Assembly: GCF_000597725.1 (NCBI RefSeq)
Contig: NZ_JFBL01000010.1
Coordinates: forward strand, 45,201-109,200
Direction: 5' to 3'
Origin: Sulfurospirillum arcachonense DSM 9755
Lineage (GTDB): Bacteria; Campylobacterota; Campylobacteria; Campylobacterales; Sulfurospirillaceae
DNA length: 64,000 nucleotides
Shown: positions 44,088-53,344 of the stretch, one piece after another
How positions within the stretch are numbered: position 1 is the stretch's first letter
Layout: the number at the start of each line of letters is the position of its first letter
Position numbers and translations under genes: made by a program
The notes under the pieces: model-generated
What the model saw: only the letters and a program-made list of their open reading frames with translations
Database searches by the model: none
What the model was told of the DNA's origin: nothing

Positions 44088-46148
44088 TTAGAACTTTGCA
44101 CTCATACCAATCATGAAATTTCTTTCATAATTAACTGGATAAACACCTAAGGTTGTTCCATCATCAGCAAAAAGAGCATTTTTTTTATCAAACAAATTAT
44201 TTACTTTTGCAAAAAATTCATATTTTTTATATTTATATGTTGCAGAAAAATCTGTAGAATTATAAGCTTCCATTTTCCCGAAACTACCATCAATATCACT
44301 CATAGAATATGCCTTTGATTTATAAACATGAGATAATAACAAATTTATCCTATGCGTTGGATTATAACCTAATGCAAATTTAATATTATGCTTTGAAACT
44401 CCTGGTATATTATTCCCTTCTACTGCGGGGTTTATACTATTTTCTTTTATATTCGTATTTACATAAGAGTAATTTAGTGTTATAAACAAATTATATAAAA
44501 TATTATATTTATCATAAATTTCTAAACCATATTTTCTTGTTTTATCAAAATTTGTATTTACACTTCCTGTATAATAAATTTCATCTTCAATATCAGAATA
44601 AAATGTTGCAATTTTAAATTTATTTGGATAGCCAATATAATTATACCCAGTGTTTAGAGTCTTTACTTTCACTGGCTCTATAAAACCATTGAACTCATAG
44701 TGAGAAGTAGCAAAATTATAGGTAAAAAATCTATCTATATCGGGTGATTGAAAAGATTTATTTATGCTTATAAAAAAAGATGAAAACTTATCTATAGTAT
44801 AGTTATAACCAATATCAAAAGCATTTAATTTTATATCATCTTTTAAAATATTTATTCCATCATTATGTTCATATTTAATTTTTTCATAACGTGAACCTAT
44901 GCTAAAACTATTTTGATTATTTATATTATATTTTAATGTTGCATAATACCCTAGGTTATTTTTAGTAACCAAATTCCCATAAGAATCTCTATTCCCTTCA
45001 AAAGAATCTAAACCAAGTACTATTTTGAAATCTTTATTTTTAAAATTTATTTTTGTATTATATGCTTTATTATCATAGTGACTTATATCTTTACTTGGAA
45101 AACTTCCTCCAACACTTTCGTACGTACTATCTTTATTTTCATCATAACCTTGAAAATCAAACAATATATTTTGGTTTAATTGATAATTTAATCCATAATT
45201 TAACATATTTGAATAGTATGATTGGATTTTATAATCTTGTTCTGTTCCCCACCATTCTACTTTTGGAATAGGAGTAAAATAAGGGTCTTGATTATATTGT
45301 GCTAATGTTAATGCATTGGGATATTTTATTTGCATTTTTGAAAAAGATTTTCCAAGATTTAAAGTTAAATTTTCTATAGGGGTAAACGTACCTTTTATCT
45401 CTTTATTTCTACTCCAACTATCATCTTTTGTACCCTCATTTGCTATAGTTTTATAACCATTATGAGAATAATCATCTATATATCCACTTATAGAAAACTT
45501 TTCTTTTTTAATGCCAAGTCCTATCGATGCAAATTGTAGACCATTACTACCTGTATATGCTTTTACAGCTGCACCTTCATAGCCTTTTGTAATTATATTT
45601 ATTGCCCCTGCATTTGCTCCATCTCCATACTCTACAGAACCTGAGCCTTTTATGATTTCTATTTGTTCTATACTTTCAAGAGGAATAGAAGATAAAAGTT
45701 GTGAAGTCATATCGATATTGTTTAAGCGTCTTCCATTAACACTTACAACAACATTTTGATATCCGTCACCTATGCCATATCCTCTCATATCAATGCTTTG
45801 AGTAAAAATATTTCCATAACTTGGTATTGTAACAACTGAACTTTGCGTATTTAAAAATTCGTAGATATCTTTGGCACGAGATTTTTTTATTTGCTTTTTT
45901 GTATAAATTTCTGATGCAAAAGGTGCATCAACTTCTTTCACTTTAATCTTCTTTGAGATTACAACAACATCTAACTCTTCACTTGGGGGAGTTAACTCTT
46001 CGCTTTCACTAAACTCTTCTTGTGCTTCAGCACTTTTTTTAGTATCAACATAACTTTTAGTTTCATTTGCTAAAGTTATCGTTGCACTAAGAGCAAGAAT
46101 AGCTGCTAGTGAAAAGTATTTCCCACGAAATCCTTTTGGACTCTTCAT
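44088..46148 (-). CDS. TonB-dependent outer-membrane receptor (BtuB-like)
   Basis: A 686-residue receptor. Signal peptide (ending SATITLANE), a linker, a plug domain with DMRGYGIGDGYQNVVVSVNG and IEIIKGSGSVEYGDGANAGAINI, and a beta-barrel ending in NFMIGMSAKF (C-terminal Phe). Placement in the cobalamin operon suggests import of a corrinoid or cobalt chelate, so BtuB-like is an inference. A start 15 bases after the Cys-rich gene indicates the same transcript. No TonB/ExbBD is in the window. Confidence 0.85.
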   Translation of the reverse strand: MKSPKGFRGKYFSLAAILALSATITLANETKSYVDTKKSAEAQEEFSESEELTPPSEELDVVVISKKIKVKEVDAPFASEIYTKKQIKKSRAKDIYEFLNTQSSVVTIPSYGNIFTQSIDMRGYGIGDGYQNVVVSVNGRRLNNIDMTSQLLSSIPLESIEQIEIIKGSGSVEYGDGANAGAINIITKGYEGAAVKAYTGSNGLQFASIGLGIKKEKFSISGYIDDYSHNGYKTIANEGTKDDSWSRNKEIKGTFTPIENLTLNLGKSFSKMQIKYPNALTLAQYNQDPYFTPIPKVEWWGTEQDYKIQSYYSNMLNYGLNYQLNQNILFDFQGYDENKDSTYESVGGSFPSKDISHYDNKAYNTKINFKNKDFKIVLGLDSFEGNRDSYGNLVTKNNLGYYATLKYNINNQNSFSIGSRYEKIKYEHNDGINILKDDIKLNAFDIGYNYTIDKFSSFFISINKSFQSPDIDRFFTYNFATSHYEFNGFIEPVKVKTLNTGYNYIGYPNKFKIATFYSDIEDEIYYTGSVNTNFDKTRKYGLEIYDKYNILYNLFITLNYSYVNTNIKENSINPAVEGNNIPGVSKHNIKFALGYNPTHRINLLLSHVYKSKAYSMSDIDGSFGKMEAYNSTDFSATYKYKKYEFFAKVNNLFDKKNALFADDGTTLGVYPVNYERNFMIGMSAKF

Positions 46149-46163
46149 ATAATTTTCTCCTGT

Positions 46164-46592
46164 TTAATTTTCTTTTTCTATATCTTTCATAATCAACTTC
46201 CAATCTAAATTGAAATGTTTTTTTATGTATTTGTCTTTATGAGGAATCGTACAGTTTGAGCAATCTTGATGAATGGCATCTTCTGTTTTAAATACACTTC
46301 CTTTTTTTGAATTTATACTACAAAAACTTAATAGTTTTTTACCATTTACTTCTTTGAAACCGACTTCATCTTTAAACCTAAAATTAGGACAGGCACAAAG
46401 GTAACAATTTAAATCTTCCATATCGTGGCATTTTTTCTTCTGTTTATAGAGTGGACAAAACTCTGGCTCATTTATTATCATATTGTCATATAAAAAATAT
46501 TCTATTATCTCGTCTACTGTTCTGTTTTTTAACTTTTGCACTATTATTTCATGCTTTTTTGCATGTTTAAGTGTCCAACTACGATATGACAT
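46164..46592 (-). CDS. Cysteine-rich small-domain protein of cobalamin clusters
   Basis: A 142-residue protein whose second half matches the cysteine-rich small domain (Pfam PF04071 type): PEFCPLYKQKKKC, NCYLCACPNF, LLSFCSINSKKGS, then HQDCSNCTIPHKDKYIKKHF. At least eight Cys plus His suggest a metal or Fe-S site. This domain recurs in cobalamin gene clusters but has no assigned reaction. The start MSYRSW at 46592 is preferred; it overlaps cobC by 14 bases. Confidence 0.75.
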   Translation of the reverse strand: MSYRSWTLKHAKKHEIIVQKLKNRTVDEIIEYFLYDNMIINEPEFCPLYKQKKKCHDMEDLNCYLCACPNFRFKDEVGFKEVNGKKLLSFCSINSKKGSVFKTEDAIHQDCSNCTIPHKDKYIKKHFNLDWKLIMKDIEKEN

Positions 46593-47067
46593 GAAAATCC
46601 AAATACTCAAAATTTTTATCAAATAGCATTTTTAAAACTCCTCCATGTGTACATATAAGAATCTCTTTATCTTTTGGTAACTCATCCATAAAACTTTGAA
46701 CCCTTGCTCGAAATTCAGACAAAGGCTCACAACAAACATACTGGCTCCACGATTCATAAGAATCTAAATATTTTACATTATAAGAGTCCAATTGTTCGAC
46801 TTCATCAAAGTTTTTTAACTCAATTTCATCGTTGAATTTTACCTCATTTAATCTTGCATCCACTAAAAAATTTTTACCTAATTTTTTTAACGTCTGTCCA
46901 GTTCTTTTGAGTGTTGAGGCGTATACTAAATCAAACTTTTTAGAAACTACTGCTTCAACTTTTTTATAATCAAATAAACTTTCATCTATATCTACATCAC
47001 TATGTCCTAAGTACCTTTTTTGGTACTCTTTTGCAACACTAGCATGACGTAAAAGTGTTATTGCCAT
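46579..47067 (-). CDS. cobC: Alpha-ribazole-5'-phosphate phosphatase (histidine phosphatase)
   Basis: A 162-residue histidine phosphatase. The phospho-acceptor His is in LLRHASVAKEY (RHA instead of the usual RHG), the acid/base Glu region is before KILICTHGGVLKML, which has the second His. It would dephosphorylate alpha-ribazole phosphate or adenosylcobalamin phosphate. It overlaps cobS upstream by 10 bases and the Cys-rich gene downstream. Confidence 0.8.
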   Translation of the reverse strand: MAITLLRHASVAKEYQKRYLGHSDVDIDESLFDYKKVEAVVSKKFDLVYASTLKRTGQTLKKLGKNFLVDARLNEVKFNDEIELKNFDEVEQLDSYNVKYLDSYESWSQYVCCEPLSEFRARVQSFMDELPKDKEILICTHGGVLKMLFDKNFEYLDFHVIS

Positions 47068-47804
47068 AACAAAGCCACCGATATAAACAGTAAAATTTCT
47101 GTACCTTCAAGTACACTGCCAAGTCCATCTCCATTTAAAAAACCTAACTTATGTACAATGATTTTTAAAAGAGAAAATGAAAAAATAATACCTAAAATAA
47201 AGATAACAATAAAATGAGTTTGAACCAACAAAAGTCCAATAACAAAAACGGCAAAAAAAGTATATATCAAAATTTTATCACTCAATGATTTTTGCAAAAT
47301 ATCCACAAAAGAGGATTTAAATTTTTCTTTTTTTATAAAAAGTAAAAGAATAAATCGGCTTACAATACACACTGCTATAACTTCTAAAAACAGTCCCTTA
47401 GAAAACAAATATACAAGACCAGAGATTTTAATAAGCAAAAAAGAGATAGTCCACAAAACACCTAATGCCCCAACAGTAGGATCTTTTATAATGGCATACG
47501 CATCTTTTCCACTATGTTTTGCATAAATTCCATCAGTTACATCCATAACAGCATCAAAATGTAAAAATCCATAGAGTGCTATATAACTCACAGCACTTAT
47601 AACTCCTCCAAACCAACTCAATTGCTCCAATAAAAAATATAAACCAACACTCATAGAACTAATTACTAGACCAACCAAAGGAAAAAATCCTTGCATATAT
47701 CCAAGGACTTCTTTTTTTGATAAATCATCTTTTTCATTAAATCTAATTGGCACGATAGAGTAATAACTAAAGGCAAATTTTAAACCAAGATATATATCAT
47801 TCAT
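47058..47804 (-). CDS. cobS: Adenosylcobinamide-GDP ribazoletransferase
   Basis: A 248-residue polytopic membrane enzyme that joins alpha-ribazole to adenosylcobinamide-GDP, the last step of nucleotide-loop assembly. Signature: GFLHFDAVMDVTDGIYAKHSGKDAYAIIKDPTVGALG, with the Asp-rich metal motif DAVMDVTDG (about 84-92). Length is normal. Overlaps cbiB by 4 bases and cobC by 10. Confidence 0.92.
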   Translation of the reverse strand: MNDIYLGLKFAFSYYSIVPIRFNEKDDLSKKEVLGYMQGFFPLVGLVISSMSVGLYFLLEQLSWFGGVISAVSYIALYGFLHFDAVMDVTDGIYAKHSGKDAYAIIKDPTVGALGVLWTISFLLIKISGLVYLFSKGLFLEVIAVCIVSRFILLLFIKKEKFKSSFVDILQKSLSDKILIYTFFAVFVIGLLLVQTHFIVIFILGIIFSFSLLKIIVHKLGFLNGDGLGSVLEGTEILLFISVALLWQ

Positions 47805-48667
47805 AAAAATACTCCTATTAGTAAAATTAAGATTATAAATATTTCCATTTTTACATGCATACTTAATGCCTTTTTTAAATCTTCTTTATTTATAACATCT
47901 TTGCCATATCCAAAATATGGTTTGTTTTTTTTCACCCCAAAATAAGATGTAGGACCACCTAGTTTGACTCCTATACATATTGCCATTGCCGAGATTGGAT
48001 GTCCCGCATTTAGGCTTTCATGTTTTTTTCCAAATTTATAAAAATTTAAAAAAGCACTTTTTGAAAAAAACAACAACGCTATAATTACTGCTGTTATTCT
48101 AGAAGGTATAAAATTGGCAATATCATCAAGTTTTGCCGAAAATTTTCCAAATTTTTCATATTTTTTATTTTTATAACCTACCATTGAATCAAGCGTATTG
48201 ATTGCTTTATATAGGAAAAGTCCATGCAAACCAAAACACACAAGATAAAAAAATGGTGCTATAACCCCATCACTTAAATTTTCACTATATGTTTCAATCG
48301 CTGCTTTATTTATGTCGCTACTATTTAACTCTTTTGTATCTCTGCTTACCAAAAATCGTATATTTTGGGGATGAATCAAGATATCTTTGACAGATTTATA
48401 CAGCATATTTGAAGCGATGCCTGTTGAGGCGATAAAACCTAAAATATATACATTATCGATAAAAATTTCAATAACAAAAACAACAAACCATACAACAAAT
48501 AATAGACTAAAATTAAGAAGTACTCCTCTAAACAGGCTATTTTTATAAAACTTATTTTCAAAAAACTTTATAAAATCTCCCATTAAAATAACAGGATGTT
48601 TTATAAAATTAAACTCGCCAAATATTTTATCAATAACAAAAGCTATAAGAGAAAGACTAAAGTACAC
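47801..48667 (-). CDS. cbiB: Adenosylcobinamide-phosphate synthase
   Basis: A 288-residue membrane enzyme (CbiB/CobD family) that attaches the aminopropanol or ethanolamine phosphate arm to cobyric acid. Family motifs: KHPVILMGDFIKFFENKFY near residue 23, ETYSENLSDGVIAPFFY (about 125-141), NTLDSMVGYKNKKYEKFGKFSAKLDD, and GHPISAMAICIGVKLGGP. Overlaps cbiP by 11 bases. Confidence 0.92.
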   Translation of the reverse strand: MYFSLSLIAFVIDKIFGEFNFIKHPVILMGDFIKFFENKFYKNSLFRGVLLNFSLLFVVWFVVFVIEIFIDNVYILGFIASTGIASNMLYKSVKDILIHPQNIRFLVSRDTKELNSSDINKAAIETYSENLSDGVIAPFFYLVCFGLHGLFLYKAINTLDSMVGYKNKKYEKFGKFSAKLDDIANFIPSRITAVIIALLFFSKSAFLNFYKFGKKHESLNAGHPISAMAICIGVKLGGPTSYFGVKKNKPYFGYGKDVINKEDLKKALSMHVKMEIFIILILLIGVFL

Positions 48668-50048
48668 TTTGTAAAATCTTTTTCATATCAATTTTATCTT
48701 CCATAGTAGATATAAAGCTATCGATTGTATTTTTTTTATATTCACAAAAATCAAAACCAATATATTCAGGATTTATCTCTTTAAAAAGAGTGTTTCTAAA
48801 TGCATCATTATCAAAAACGCCATGAACAAAAGAGCCTTTTATATTTTTATTTTGATACTCAAGTGGATATTTGTAAGAGACCCCATGATGGATTTCAAAA
48901 CCTTCTACATGTAAACCAAAAATCTTATAATTTTGCTTTTTTAAAATCTTGTTTTTCTCAAAAACAATAGTATCATCAATAAACCCTAATGCCTTTACAT
49001 GTAAAGGTGATTCTGCTTCTATACATAATGAGTCATCAATACTCTCAAACAGCATCTCATAACCACCACAAAGTCCATATAAAGGCTTTTTATAGTTACT
49101 TAACTGCTCAAACAATCCACTTCTTTTTAACCATTCCAAATCTTTTAATACCAATTTAGATCCAGGAAGAATTACTAAATCAAACCTGTCTAAATTCATA
49201 TTGGAACTTACAAATTCTAGCTTTACTTCACTATCAGCGATAAGTGGTTCAAAATCATTATAATTACTCATATAAGGATAAGAGATTACAGCAATATTTA
49301 GCTTTGTATTAGAATTTTTTTGAGTAAAGTTTTGTAAACTTGCACTATCTTCAAAACCAAGATTAAATGGAGAAAAAGGCAAAACTCCTAAAACAGGTAT
49401 TTTAAACTCTTCTTTTATGATTCTTACACCCTCATCAAAAAGGCTCATATCTCCTCGAAATTTATTAACTATTACTCCAATTACATTTTTTCTTAACTTG
49501 TCAGGTAAAAGATTATAAACACCCCAAATTGAAGCAAAAATACCACCACGCTCAATATCTGCAACTAAAATAATCTTTGTATTATACTTTGTTGCAATGT
49601 AGATATTTGATAAATCTTTATCCATCAAATTAAGCTCAACCGGACTTCCTGCACCCTCACAAACAACACAATCATACTGAGAATCTAAATAGTCAAAACA
49701 TCTATTTACTGCTGGTTTTAAAATATCTAAATCCCTATAATACTCTCTAACATCCTTAGTTTGAACTACTTTGCCTTCAACTATAAGTGAAGCACTGCTA
49801 TTTCGTCCTGATTTTAATAAAACTGGATTTAAATGGTACGAAGTTTTAATGCCAAGTACACTCGATTGAAAATACTGTGCTATAGCTATCTCACTCCCGT
49901 CATCGCAAACGTGAGAATTATTTGAAACATTTTGTGCTTTAAAAGGAACTGTTTTATAGCCTTTATTTTGTAAAATTTTTGCTATAAGCCATGTAATAGT
50001 AGACTTTCCAGAGTCACTACTTGTTCCAAAAATACTAATATTTTTCAT
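48657..50048 (-). CDS. cbiP: Cobyric acid synthase
   Basis: A 463-residue glutamine-dependent amidotransferase that amidates corrin side chains b, d, e and g. An N-terminal P-loop-like GTSSDSGKSTI (about 8-18), KAQNVSNNSHV, and a type-3 glutaminase domain with Cys in LYGLCGGYEML and His in KGSFVHGVFDND. It is about 30 residues shorter than CbiP of Salmonella. Overlaps cobD upstream by 14 bases. Confidence 0.93.
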   Translation of the reverse strand: MKNISIFGTSSDSGKSTITWLIAKILQNKGYKTVPFKAQNVSNNSHVCDDGSEIAIAQYFQSSVLGIKTSYHLNPVLLKSGRNSSASLIVEGKVVQTKDVREYYRDLDILKPAVNRCFDYLDSQYDCVVCEGAGSPVELNLMDKDLSNIYIATKYNTKIILVADIERGGIFASIWGVYNLLPDKLRKNVIGVIVNKFRGDMSLFDEGVRIIKEEFKIPVLGVLPFSPFNLGFEDSASLQNFTQKNSNTKLNIAVISYPYMSNYNDFEPLIADSEVKLEFVSSNMNLDRFDLVILPGSKLVLKDLEWLKRSGLFEQLSNYKKPLYGLCGGYEMLFESIDDSLCIEAESPLHVKALGFIDDTIVFEKNKILKKQNYKIFGLHVEGFEIHHGVSYKYPLEYQNKNIKGSFVHGVFDNDAFRNTLFKEINPEYIGFDFCEYKKNTIDSFISTMEDKIDMKKILQSVL

Positions 50049-51036
50049 TTAAAACTTTCATATCTTTTTTTCTTTTGACAGCAATACGTACATAACTCTC
50101 ATCTAAAAAGTCAAAATTACTACAATCTCGAACCATAACTCTATGCTTTTGTAGTTTTTCTTGAAACTCTTTAGCACTCAATCTTTTAAGTTTAGCCATA
50201 ATAAAATTTGCATCACTTTTATATACTTTTTCAAAATTTTGTGATGAGAGTAAAATCTCTTCTAAATACTCTTTATTTTCTCTATTTTTTTTATAACTTT
50301 TCTTTCTAAACTTTTTATCCTTAAGAGCCTCTAAAAGATAGTTTATATCAAACTCTGAGAGTTTCCAAAGAGCTTGTTTTTTCTTTAGTTTTTTTATATT
50401 TTTTTCATTTGAGAGTAGAGCTCCTACTCGTATTCCTGCACTTGAGTAAAACTTTGTCATAGATTTTAAAATATATAGTTTTTTATACTTTTTTAGTTTT
50501 TTAAGAGCTGATTTTTTACCACAAAACTCTAAAAATGATTCATCGATTAGAACTGTAGCATTTGCTTTTTTCCAAATCTTAAACAGCTTATTTAAATCAT
50601 AATATTTTCCATCAGGTGTAGAAGGATTTACAAAAACTACAAAAGAGTTTTTTTTCACTGTTTCATATATGTTTTCAAATCTATTTATTTGTGCTAACTT
50701 TACATGTAAAAGATTAGCAACTCTTTTGTACTCCAAATAAGCCGGTGCATAAATAGTACAATGTTTTACATCCAAACTCTCAAACAAAGAAAAGATAGCA
50801 GAACTTCCCCCATTGAAAAGTTCTAACTCATCTTTTTTTACACCATAATGTTTTGCAATACTCTCATAAATAGTATTATAATCTGGATATGAAGCAATAT
50901 CTAGTGTATTAAAATCTATATTGATTTTTGGTTTTAAAAAGTTTATATTTGAAGATAGATCAATAACTTCACTACTTTTAATACCTAATTTTTCGCTAAA
51001 CTCTTTTACATTACCGCCATGAGCATATATTTTCAT
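50035..51036 (-). CDS. cobD: Threonine-phosphate decarboxylase-type PLP enzyme
   Basis: A 333-residue class I/II PLP protein. It starts HGGNVKEFSEKLGIKSSEVIDLSSNINF, typical of CobD. The PLP Lys is in KSMTKFYSSAGIRVG, and Asp/Asn in the FVNPSTPDGKY and LIDESFLEF regions. CobD makes aminopropanol phosphate from threonine phosphate; in Sulfurospirillum multivorans the equivalent step yields ethanolamine phosphate for norpseudo-B12. Which amino acid is used here is not visible. Overlaps cobU by 4 bases. Confidence 0.85.
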   Translation of the reverse strand: MKIYAHGGNVKEFSEKLGIKSSEVIDLSSNINFLKPKINIDFNTLDIASYPDYNTIYESIAKHYGVKKDELELFNGGSSAIFSLFESLDVKHCTIYAPAYLEYKRVANLLHVKLAQINRFENIYETVKKNSFVVFVNPSTPDGKYYDLNKLFKIWKKANATVLIDESFLEFCGKKSALKKLKKYKKLYILKSMTKFYSSAGIRVGALLSNEKNIKKLKKKQALWKLSEFDINYLLEALKDKKFRKKSYKKNRENKEYLEEILLSSQNFEKVYKSDANFIMAKLKRLSAKEFQEKLQKHRVMVRDCSNFDFLDESYVRIAVKRKKDMKVLNEKY

Positions 51037-51524
51037 TTTATTCTCTTTTGTATTCCAAATTTGACTTCATAAACTTCATCACACATCGCTCCAACAATTT
51101 GGCCTACTCTTCCTGTTAAATCTACAAACTTTCTACTTTGTTTATCCATAGGAATTACTCCTGTTGTAATTTCATTTAAAACAAACACTATATTTGCCTT
51201 ACAGCAAGAGATTTTTTCAAGTTGTGTAAAAAGATTTTCTTCCTCTTCAAGATTATTGAAAATAAGCATAGAGAGGCAATCTACTATATAAGTATTGCCC
51301 TCTTCTATCACTCTGCTCACATCATACGCTTCTTCAAGATTTATAAATTTTTCTTCTCTACTCTTTTGATGTTTAAAAACCTTTTCTTGCATCTGCTTAT
51401 CATCAAAATTATCAAGATATGTGGCTATATAGTATGGTTTTTTTTGAGAAATTTCTATCGTTTTTTCTTCAGCAAGCCCACTTTTTCCTGAACTCATACC
51501 TCCAAAAAACAGTATTTTTTTCAT
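51033..51524 (-). CDS. cobU: Adenosylcobinamide kinase/guanylyltransferase
   Basis: A 163-residue bifunctional CobU. P-loop FFGGMSSGKSGLAEE (6-20; usual form GGxRSGKS), guanylylated-His region FKHQKSREEKFINLEE (about 49-64), VFVLNEITTGVIP and DLTGRVGQIVGAMCDEVYEV at the end. It activates adenosylcobinamide to the GDP form. Overlaps cobT and cobD by 4 bases each. Confidence 0.9.
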   Translation of the reverse strand: MKKILFFGGMSSGKSGLAEEKTIEISQKKPYYIATYLDNFDDKQMQEKVFKHQKSREEKFINLEEAYDVSRVIEEGNTYIVDCLSMLIFNNLEEEENLFTQLEKISCCKANIVFVLNEITTGVIPMDKQSRKFVDLTGRVGQIVGAMCDEVYEVKFGIQKRIK

Positions 51525-52579
51525 CCTAAAAAACTCTCTACTTTTTTCACAATCTGCTCATCTTCCAATCCATTTAAACGACCATATACCAAAGCTGCTC
51601 CTGCGCCAACACCTTCTTTTGCCTCTCCATCGTCGTAAAGTTTTAAAGCAGGATGTTGGCTTGAAGTAAAATCAAATTCACTACAATACGCATTGATTTC
51701 AAAATCCAACATTTTTAAAAGTCCCTCAATATCTGAATGAAAATCTTCATAAACCCATTTTGTTGTACATAAAGCTAAATTTTTACTATCTATTTTTTGT
51801 GAGTTTTCTCTTAAAATAGAGTTAATAACAAGAAGAACTCCTGCCATCTGTGTACCACCTGCTAAAACGATTTTTAAATCTCTTTGCATCGCACCTATGA
51901 CAAATCCTGCATTAAAAATCAACATATTGTCACTCACACATGAAAGTTTTTCAAAAACACTCTGTTTTTCATTGATATTTGATAATGCCTTATCAATAGT
52001 AATTTGTTTAACGTCATTTGGATGATTTTTAAAACTACTACTAAACTTTCCTGCACAATCATATCCTAAAGCAAGAGCGCTACATAAAGCAGTAGTTGTA
52101 CCTGCTGGAACACACTCAGCAAGGATAATATAATCACTTTCAGATTTATACTCTTTTGCAAATGCTAAACCTTTTTCAAAAACACTCTTAGCATCTATGT
52201 TAGCTCCTGTATCTATTCGATCACTTGGTTTTATACCAAATGTATATTGATTAAAACAGTCTAAATCAGGAGATGTATGCACGCCTAAATCCAAAATTTC
52301 TATTTGTTTAAAAGGCTTTAACATATGAACAGCTCTTGTCATAAGTCCTGGAGTTGGGATTCCTTTAAGTGTTTCAGGAACACATTGTAAACTTTTTACT
52401 TGCCCTGTACAAATAAACTCAGCATCAAGAGTAGGAGTTAAATGTATAAGTCCTGGAAGTCCAGCTTGTGATAAACCCTCTATTTCATATGTTTTTGTTG
52501 TACTCATTGCCAACATAAAAGAAGCACTTTTACCTCGCAAATTTTCCATAAAATCAATACTACCAACTATATTTTTCAT
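51521..52579 (-). CDS. cobT: NaMN:base phosphoribosyltransferase, TIGR00303-like CobT
   Basis: A 352-residue enzyme that makes alpha-ribazole phosphate (or an adenine equivalent) for the lower ligand. The central ILAECVPAGTTTALCSALALGYDC and GKFSSSFKNHPN stretch, plus EAKEGVGAGAALVYG at the end, resemble the TIGR00303 type known from archaea and cyanobacteria more than E. coli CobT (which would show a DxGxGN and GEMGIGNT style). The catalytic Glu is likely in KEGVGAG. Overlaps cobU. Confidence 0.78.
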   Translation of the reverse strand: MKNIVGSIDFMENLRGKSASFMLAMSTTKTYEIEGLSQAGLPGLIHLTPTLDAEFICTGQVKSLQCVPETLKGIPTPGLMTRAVHMLKPFKQIEILDLGVHTSPDLDCFNQYTFGIKPSDRIDTGANIDAKSVFEKGLAFAKEYKSESDYIILAECVPAGTTTALCSALALGYDCAGKFSSSFKNHPNDVKQITIDKALSNINEKQSVFEKLSCVSDNMLIFNAGFVIGAMQRDLKIVLAGGTQMAGVLLVINSILRENSQKIDSKNLALCTTKWVYEDFHSDIEGLLKMLDFEINAYCSEFDFTSSQHPALKLYDDGEAKEGVGAGAALVYGRLNGLEDEQIVKKVESFLG

Positions 52580-52580
52580 C

Positions 52581-53342
52581 TCATAATCCTATAATTATAT
52601 CTTCATAATCTCTTTTTACAGCTGCTCTAAAAGAACAGTAACAAATAAGAGCATATTTTATATACTTTTTAAACTCTTTACTATCTATATTAGCACCATA
52701 AGTAGATAGTAAAACGTTTAATCCTTTCTCATCTAAATTCCAAGAAAAAGCCACCACTGCCAATTCTAAAATAAAATCACCTTCACAGGCATCTATAAAA
52801 TCAAAAACACCACTTAATACATCTTCTTTAAATACTACATTATCTAAAAAAATATCTCCATGAATAATCCCATCATTTTTTAAATCTATCTCCAAAGATT
52901 CGTAAGCTTCAATAAGCCTTGTATCTTTGGAGTTTTTTACCAAAGTCCAAACTCTTTGTTTATCAAAAAGTTTTTCATTTCTGTTTGTTTTTCCCTTAGT
53001 AAATCCATGAAAACACTTTAAAAACAGTGCGATTTGTTCTACCTGTTTTAAAGTAGGTTTTTGAGGACTTTGACCCTTTTGCTTAGTGTAAATTAAAGCT
53101 GGTTTTTCTTTAAGATAAAACAACTCTGTTTTTACCCTTGGAACAGATAAACTTCTTATCATTTCTAAAAGATTCATCTCTTCTTTTATACTTTTTTCAC
53201 TTGCTTTTTCAAAAAGTTTTAAAATATATTTATCGTCCAAAAAATAAACACTATCACTATGTCCATCACTACTACACTCTAACTTTTGGACTTCAAAAAA
53301 AGAAGATATTTCTTTTTTACTTATCTGCGTTTTAACACTCAT
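52581..53342 (-). CDS. APH/homoserine-kinase-II-like kinase within the cobalamin operon
   Basis: A 253-residue small-molecule kinase of the aminoglycoside phosphotransferase fold. Visible: ATP Lys in DDKYILKLFEK (about 35-45), catalytic loop IIHGDIFLDNVVF (about 160-172; HGDxxxxN), and the metal Asp in GVFDFIDACEG (about 178-188). It lies 1 base from cobT and 2 bases from cbiL, inside the operon. No pduX-type threonine kinase is present, so it may phosphorylate threonine, serine or ethanolamine for CobD/CbiB; that role is inference from context. Confidence 0.7.
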   Translation of the reverse strand: MSVKTQISKKEISSFFEVQKLECSSDGHSDSVYFLDDKYILKLFEKASEKSIKEEMNLLEMIRSLSVPRVKTELFYLKEKPALIYTKQKGQSPQKPTLKQVEQIALFLKCFHGFTKGKTNRNEKLFDKQRVWTLVKNSKDTRLIEAYESLEIDLKNDGIIHGDIFLDNVVFKEDVLSGVFDFIDACEGDFILELAVVAFSWNLDEKGLNVLLSTYGANIDSKEFKKYIKYALICYCSFRAAVKRDYEDIIIGL

Positions 53343-53344
53343 CT

